From Mycolicibacterium austroafricanum (GTDB lineage Bacteria; Actinomycetota; Actinomycetes; Mycobacteriales; Mycobacteriaceae), in NCBI RefSeq assembly GCF_902705885.1, contig NZ_CACSIP010000004.1, positions 607-64,606 of the forward strand: a stretch of 64,000 bases of DNA, given 5' to 3'. Each line of letters opens with the position of its first letter. Within the stretch, counting starts at the first letter, position 1. Positions 59,188 to 64,000 of the stretch are shown here, one piece after another. The translations under genes and the position numbers were made by a program. The notes beneath the pieces were generated by a model, which saw nothing but the letters and a program-made list of their open reading frames with translations, was not told the origin of the DNA and made no database searches.

Positions 59188-59206
59188 TTAGCGGAGCCTA
59201 ACCTCA
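59188..59206 (-). promoter_or_regulatory. Candidate IdeR box upstream of the porin-like gene
   Basis: TTAGCGGAGCCTAACCTCA matches 15 of 19 IdeR consensus positions. It is part of the larger dyad AGGTTAG-n5-CCTAACCT, so half-site spacing is unusual in one reading. A further half-site-like CCTAACC lies at ~59233. Confidence 0.45.
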
Positions 59207-59400
59207 CCGACAAGAGCTACCTATCCAGCCTGCCTAACCTTGTTTCGGTCCGCGGGCGGCCCGTCCAACGAAGGGACGGCCCCGCTGTTCGGGGGTCTGC
59301 CGCTTGTTAGCCTGGCACCGCAGGCAGCGGATTCAGGGGTGTGGAATCGCATGCCGTCGACGGGGGAGCATGTGCCGAGGTGGCTTCTGGTGAGGACACG

Positions 59401-60786
59401 ATGCGGGGCGCCGCGCTGATGTCGCCAACCCACGTTCGGCACGAGGACCGGGCCCGCGCCGAAGCGGAATACCGTCGGCTACTGGATCGGAGTCCGGCTC
59501 CGGTCTGCGTGCACGACGGTCAGGTGGTGGTCTACATCAACCCGGCAGCGATCCGGGTACTCGGGGCGGCATCGGACACACAGATCGTGCAACGCCCCAT
59601 CGCGGACTTCATCGATCCCGCTTCGTGGGCCGGGGTACGCACCCGTCTTGCCGATCTCCGCGGCGACGGCGACGTCACCGATCCTGCCGAGGTCACGTTG
59701 AGGCGGGTCGACGGCACCACCATGGATGCCTGCTCGGTCGCGGCAATGAGGATCAGCGACGGCCGGCCGATGTACGAGGTCATCTTCGACCGAATTCCCT
59801 TGGCGGCCCCCGTCATCGACGACCACCGCGGATCTGCGCCGCAGACCGCCGAGCGCCGGCTCCGGGCGGTGCTCGACCTTCTGCACGACGGCGTGGTGAT
59901 CATGGGAACCGATGGCCGCTTCGAGTTCACCAACGCGGCGGCGCGCCGGATCCTGGGCAGCAATGCCGATGACCTCGTCGGCGTTCACCACAGCACCAGC
60001 GGTTTGGACCTGCCACTATTCGACGCCCAAGGCCAGCAGCTCAGCTTCGACGCACATCCGATCAGGTGGATTCAGCGGACCGGGCTGAGCCTCGGTGGGG
60101 ACATCGTCGGCGTCGATCGTCTCGACGGCAAACGGGTGTGGATCACCGGGCGCGGTTGCCTGATCGATCCGAGCGACCCCCACAATTCGTCGGTGCTGTT
60201 CTCCTTCACCGACATCACCGAGCACCACGACGCACGAGAACGCCTACGGCACGACGCCACCCACGACTGGCTCACCGGTCTGCCCAATCGGGTGCACGCG
60301 CTCAACCAGGCCGCGACGAGCCTGGTGACGACCGGAGACGATCGACTCTCCGCGGTGCTGTTCATCGATCTCGACAGGTTGAAATCGGTGAACGACAGCC
60401 ATGGCCATCCCGTCGGTGATGGCGTGCTTCGGGTCGCCGCCCAGCGGATGCAGTCGGTGATGAGGCCGCCCGATCTCGTCGCGCGTATCGGCGGTGACGA
60501 GTTCGTCGTGTTGATGATGGGACCCACGAGCAGTGCCGAGGTGGAGGCGCTCGCAGGACGCGTGCACACCGTGCTGTCCGCGGACATCGCCATCGAGACG
60601 TTGACTCTGCAGATCGGGGCGAGCATCGGGATCACGACGGTGACCGGCACCGACCGTCGAAGTCTGGCCGAAGTGCTCCGGGACGCCGATACCGCGATGT
60701 ACCGGGCCAAGGCTCGCGGTCCGGCCAACACCTCCTATTTCGAGCGCGAGCCCCGGGGCGCCGCTGCGACCGATCCAAACGACTGA
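59401..60786 (+). CDS. PAS-PAS-GGDEF diguanylate cyclase
   Basis: 461 residues from ATG 59401 (AGG 5 nt upstream; GTG 59341 would add 20). PAS1 ~25-130 (YRRLLDRSPAPVCVHDGQVVVYINPAA), PAS2 ~150-270 (LLHDGVVIMGTDGRFEFTNAAARRILG), GGDEF ~285-440 with HDWLTGLPNR, FIDLDRLKSVNDSHGHPVGD and intact RIGGDEFVVL. Predicted to make c-di-GMP from two GTP under PAS control. No RxxD inhibitory site is obvious just before GGDEF, and there is no EAL domain. Cytosolic. Confidence 0.88.
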   Translation: MRGAALMSPTHVRHEDRARAEAEYRRLLDRSPAPVCVHDGQVVVYINPAAIRVLGAASDTQIVQRPIADFIDPASWAGVRTRLADLRGDGDVTDPAEVTLRRVDGTTMDACSVAAMRISDGRPMYEVIFDRIPLAAPVIDDHRGSAPQTAERRLRAVLDLLHDGVVIMGTDGRFEFTNAAARRILGSNADDLVGVHHSTSGLDLPLFDAQGQQLSFDAHPIRWIQRTGLSLGGDIVGVDRLDGKRVWITGRGCLIDPSDPHNSSVLFSFTDITEHHDARERLRHDATHDWLTGLPNRVHALNQAATSLVTTGDDRLSAVLFIDLDRLKSVNDSHGHPVGDGVLRVAAQRMQSVMRPPDLVARIGGDEFVVLMMGPTSSAEVEALAGRVHTVLSADIAIETLTLQIGASIGITTVTGTDRRSLAEVLRDADTAMYRAKARGPANTSYFEREPRGAAATDPND

Positions 60787-60804
60787 CAGCGCCGAATCCA
60801 CCAC

Positions 60805-63159
60805 ATGGATCCGGCGGCCACCCAGGCGGCCGGCCCAGGGAGGCCGAACGTGCTGCACCGGATCGCGGGGTTGGCCATCGCCGCGCCGCGCCGCGTCCTC
60901 GCCGTCACCGCGTTGCTGATGATCCTCGCCGGGTTGTTCGCCCTACCGGTGACCAAGAGCCTCTCGGCCGGCGGGTTCCAGGATCCTGCGGCGGAATCCG
61001 CGCGCGCGGCCCAACTGCTGACCGACAAGTTCGGCCGCTCCGACATCCAGTTGATCTTCGTGGTCACCGCCCCCGACGGCGTGCAGGGACGGGCCGCGCG
61101 CGCCGCGGGCACCGAGATCGCCCAGCTCCTCGACAACGAGCCACATGCGACCGCGGTGATCTCCGCCTGGACCGCCCCCTCGCCGGCAGCGGGCAACCTG
61201 GTGAGCCTCGACGCGAAATCAGGTCTGGTCGTCGCGGGCATCGCCGGTGGCGAACAGCTGGCACCGGCACGGGCTCAGGCGATCACCGACGCGGTCACCG
61301 AGTCCGTGCAGCGCCGCCACCCCGACGTGACCGTGCAGGCGGGCGGATCGGCGATGGTGTTCGCGCAGATCAACTCTCAGACCGGCCGCGACGTGCTGCT
61401 GATGGAGGCGATCGCGATCCCCATCAGCTTTGTGGTGCTGGTGTGGGTCTTCGGCGGCCTGCTGGCCGCAGCGTTGCCGGTGATGGTCGGAGGGTTGGCG
61501 ATCGTCGGTTCGTTGGCGATCCTGCGTTTGATCGCCTCGGTCACCGACGTGTCGATTTTCGCCCTGAACCTGGCTACCGCCCTGGGCCTGGCGCTGGCCA
61601 TCGACTACACGTTGCTGATCGTCAGCCGCTACCGCGACGAGATGGCCGCGGGCGCACACCGGGAGCAGGCGCTGGTCCAGACGATGCTCACCGCGGGACG
61701 CACCGTGGTGTTCTCGGCGACGACGGTGGCGCTGTCGTTGGCCGCGATGGTTCTGTTCCCGATGTATTTCCTCAAGTCGTTCGCCTACGCCGGCATCGCG
61801 ACGGTGGCGCTGTGCGCGGTGGCCGCCCTGGTCGTCACGCCGGCGGTGATCGTGTTGCTCGGTGCCCGTCTGGACACGTGGGACGTACGCCGGGGCATTC
61901 GACGGCTCCGCGGCCGCGGCGAACCGGCGCCCATCCCGGTGCGGCAGCGTTTCTGGTACCGGTGGACGGTCTCGGTGATGCGGCGTGCGTTGCCCGTCGG
62001 CCTGGCCGGTTCCGCGGTACTGATCGTCGCGGGACTGCCATTCCTGGGGATCACCTGGGGCTTTCCCGACGATCGGGTGCTGCCGCAGTCGGCGTCGGCC
62101 CACCAGGTCGGTGATCGTATTCGCGAGGGCTTCACCGACGACTCGGCGACCGCGGTGACCATCGTGATACCGGATGCCGCGGGCGTGGCCCCACTGGAGA
62201 TCGAGCAGTACGCCGCGCGGTTGTCGACCGTGGTCGATGTCGGCGCGGTCAGCGCCCCCACCGGGAGTTTCGTCGACGGGACCAAGATCGGCGCACCGGT
62301 GGCTGCCGCAGGGAATGCCGACGGCAGCGCCTTCCTGACTGTGACCAGTGAGGCGCCGCTGTTCTCGGCGGCATCGGAGGCTCAGCTGGACCGTCTGCAC
62401 GAGGTCGCCACGCCCGGCGGTCGCCTCGTCGAGTTCACCGGCATGGCGCAGGTCAACCGCGACAGCGTCGCGGCGATCACATCTCGGGTGCCGGTGGTGC
62501 TGGCTGTGATCGCCCTGGTCACCTTCGCGCTGCTTTTCCTGCTCACCGGCAGCCTCCTGTTGCCGTTCAAAGCGCTTGTAATGAACGTGCTTTCGCTGAC
62601 CGCAGCCTTCGGCGCGTTGGTGTGGATCTTTCAGGAGGGCCACCTCGGCGCCTTCGGGACGACACCCACCGGCACGTTGGTCGCCACGATGCCCATTCTG
62701 TTGTTCTGCATCGCGTTCGGTCTGTCGATGGACTACGAGGTCTTCCTGATCGCCAGGATTCGGGAGTACTGGCTGGCAAGCGGGCGCACCCTGGCCGACA
62801 ACCACGAGAGCGTGGCGCTAGGCCTGGCGCACACCGGGCGGGTCATCACGGCGGCCGCTCTGGTCATGTCCATCTCCTTCGCCGCTCTGATCGCCTCACA
62901 GGTGTCGTTCATGCGGATGTTCGGGGTGGGTCTGACGCTGGCGATCCTGGTCGACGCCACCCTGGTCCGGCTGGTGCTGGTGCCGGCCTTCATGCGAGTC
63001 ATGGGGCGCTGGAACTGGTGGGCACCGGAACCGCTGGCCCGCCTGCACCGCAGGATCGCGATCAGCGAGTTGGTGCCGCGCGCCAAAGTCGCAGCTCACG
63101 GCCCTGGCGAAAACTTTCCTGCTCGTCAACCCAACCAAAGCCCACCCGGCGCCGAATGA
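60805..63159 (+). CDS. MmpL/RND-superfamily transporter
   Basis: 784 residues. MMPL plan: span 1 near residue 30, large loop, spans ~195-370 with ALGLALAIDYTLLIVSRYRDE, second large loop ~415-560, spans ~565-740 with AFGLSMDYEVFLIARIREYW. The paired (A/S)(I/M)DY motifs are the proton-relay sites. Begins 18 nt after the GGDEF gene. Exports lipids or other hydrophobic products; it stands before a polyprenyl synthase gene, which may hint at an isoprenoid cargo (inference). Confidence 0.88.
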   Translation: MDPAATQAAGPGRPNVLHRIAGLAIAAPRRVLAVTALLMILAGLFALPVTKSLSAGGFQDPAAESARAAQLLTDKFGRSDIQLIFVVTAPDGVQGRAARAAGTEIAQLLDNEPHATAVISAWTAPSPAAGNLVSLDAKSGLVVAGIAGGEQLAPARAQAITDAVTESVQRRHPDVTVQAGGSAMVFAQINSQTGRDVLLMEAIAIPISFVVLVWVFGGLLAAALPVMVGGLAIVGSLAILRLIASVTDVSIFALNLATALGLALAIDYTLLIVSRYRDEMAAGAHREQALVQTMLTAGRTVVFSATTVALSLAAMVLFPMYFLKSFAYAGIATVALCAVAALVVTPAVIVLLGARLDTWDVRRGIRRLRGRGEPAPIPVRQRFWYRWTVSVMRRALPVGLAGSAVLIVAGLPFLGITWGFPDDRVLPQSASAHQVGDRIREGFTDDSATAVTIVIPDAAGVAPLEIEQYAARLSTVVDVGAVSAPTGSFVDGTKIGAPVAAAGNADGSAFLTVTSEAPLFSAASEAQLDRLHEVATPGGRLVEFTGMAQVNRDSVAAITSRVPVVLAVIALVTFALLFLLTGSLLLPFKALVMNVLSLTAAFGALVWIFQEGHLGAFGTTPTGTLVATMPILLFCIAFGLSMDYEVFLIARIREYWLASGRTLADNHESVALGLAHTGRVITAAALVMSISFAALIASQVSFMRMFGVGLTLAILVDATLVRLVLVPAFMRVMGRWNWWAPEPLARLHRRIAISELVPRAKVAAHGPGENFPARQPNQSPPGAE

Positions 63160-63168
63160 CCTACGGGC

Positions 63169-63195
63169 CCCGGGTCCGCAATGCTGCGGACACGG
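63169..63195. terminator. Hairpin after the mmpL gene
   Basis: GTCCGCA/TGCGGAC 7-bp stem (63174-63180, 63185-63191) with an ATGC loop, extendable by outer pairs, 15 nt after the mmpL stop. No T-run. Likely a weak terminator or attenuator. Confidence 0.5.
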
Positions 63196-63303
63196 GGTGA
63201 CCGACAAGAAGCCGGACTGAGTGTGATTGGGGAACGCTGAGTTGCCGAACGTGCGAGATCAACATCGTCGAGGTGTCTGCCCGGGCTCGTGCGGGAGGGC
63301 GCG

Positions 63304-64000
63304 GTGTTGAGCGGCGGTGAGGGCGGGACCCGTGCGCTGGTCCCGTCGCACCGGCACATCCGCGGACGCCGTGGGCGAATCGGTACACCGGTACCGATTC
63401 GCTGGCGCGATGACATTCGTGGCGCCGTGCGCTCACACCTCGGTGAGTTCGTGGCCGGACAGTGCCGCGACGACCTCGGTGCGGCCAAGGTCGACGTGGC
63501 GGGCGAGATCCTGTCGGGATTCGTCGACGGCGGCAAGTACGTGAGGTCGACGTTCATGTACCTGGGCTGGATGTGTGGCGCGCAGGAGGACGATGCGGCG
63601 CTGCGCGCGTCGGCCAGCCTGGAACTCTTCCACGCGTTCGCGCTGATGCAGGACGACGTCATGGACGAATCGACCCTGCGACGGGGGCGGCCCGCCGCCC
63701 ACGTGATGTTCAGCCGGTGGCACCGTGACCGAGCGTTGACGGGGGCCTCGGCCCGGTTCGGTGAGTCGGCTGCGGTGCTGCTCGGTGACCTGTGCCTGGT
63801 GTGGGCGGGCAAGATGCTGCGTGAGAGCGGTATCGGCGCCGATGCCCTCGCGCGGGTGTGGCCCCGATACGACGACATGCGCATCGAACTCGCCATCGGC
63901 CAGTTCGCCGACCTGGTCAACGATGCGCACGCCTTCCCGACACTCGACGAGGTCCTCGACGTGCTGCGGCGAAAGTCGGGAAACTACACGGTGCGTCGGC
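63304..64000 (+). CDS. Polyprenyl diphosphate synthase (GGPP synthase-like), 5' part
   Basis: GTG 63304 opens a frame to the window end (232 codons, incomplete). Seen: GGKYVRSTFMYLGWM (substrate-binding GGKxxR), first Asp-rich motif LMQDDVMDESTLRRGRP, and LLGDLCLVWAGKML. The second DDxxD motif lies beyond the window. Makes a C15-C20+ prenyl diphosphate. Actinobacterial genes of this kind often open carotenoid (crtE) or terpene clusters; downstream genes would decide. Confidence 0.88.
   Translation, partial: MLSGGEGGTRALVPSHRHIRGRRGRIGTPVPIRWRDDIRGAVRSHLGEFVAGQCRDDLGAAKVDVAGEILSGFVDGGKYVRSTFMYLGWMCGAQEDDAALRASASLELFHAFALMQDDVMDESTLRRGRPAAHVMFSRWHRDRALTGASARFGESAAVLLGDLCLVWAGKMLRESGIGADALARVWPRYDDMRIELAIGQFADLVNDAHAFPTLDEVLDVLRRKSGNYTVRR

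Overview
The window looks like chromosomal DNA of a mycobacterium, probably a Mycolicibacterium-type relative of M. tuberculosis. It is very GC-rich and uses many GTG starts. It carries clear homologues of M. tuberculosis genes: Tgs1 (Rv3130c), the Rv2030c fusion, PfkB (Rv2029c), Acg (Rv2032), DosT/DevS and MbtK-L-M-N. I identified these by recalling protein families while reading the sequence; no database was searched.

Layout. (1) 1-27 kb is a dense cluster resembling the DosR (hypoxia/dormancy) regulon. It holds a trehalose-phosphatase/GH65 fusion translationally coupled to a PEP synthase, an atypical pyruvate kinase, two wax ester/diacylglycerol acyltransferases, the Rv2030c-like fusion with pfkB, and a pair of KAS III-like enzymes. 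It also holds a DosT-like haem sensor kinase, a universal stress protein, a SulP transporter, a PPOX-like protein and an Acg-type nitroreductase. Seven sites resembling the DosR box lie in its intergenic gaps. No DosR response regulator is in the window. (2) 27-33 kb is a signalling module: PAS-ANTAR protein, STAS protein, a 1383-residue kinase/receiver/phosphatase/anti-sigma hybrid, and a second STAS protein. (3) 33-36.4 kb holds membrane and housekeeping genes. (4) 36.4-40.2 kb is the mbt-2 mycobactin acyl-chain locus (mbtK facing mbtL-M-N), with IdeR-like iron boxes on both sides. (5) 40.2-45 kb holds a triple-DUF190 protein, paired CrcB fluoride channels, phosphoglucomutase and an MFS transporter.

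(6) 45.1-55.1 kb is a 10-kb genomic island inserted at tRNA-Ala(GGC). A 42-bp direct copy of the tRNA 3' end bounds it. Next to the tRNA are a decayed tyrosine integrase and a small excisionase-like gene, then a frameshifted, truncated MobF relaxase. The intact cargo is a three-gene operon on the minus strand, with all junctions overlapping as GTGA. It encodes a 446-aa P-loop NTPase, a 985-aa protein with a C-terminal STAND-like NTPase, and a pentapeptide-repeat protein with a C-terminal membrane domain. I do not recognise this set as a named system. Its position and parts suggest a conflict/defence role (sensor NTPases plus a membrane effector), and it is the best candidate here for an undescribed system.

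(7) 55.2-64 kb returns to core-type genes: a DUF3297 protein, a metallophosphoesterase lipoprotein, a porin-like secreted protein with an extreme acidic tail and a possible iron box, a PAS-GGDEF diguanylate cyclase, an MmpL transporter, and the start of a polyprenyl diphosphate synthase cut by the window end.
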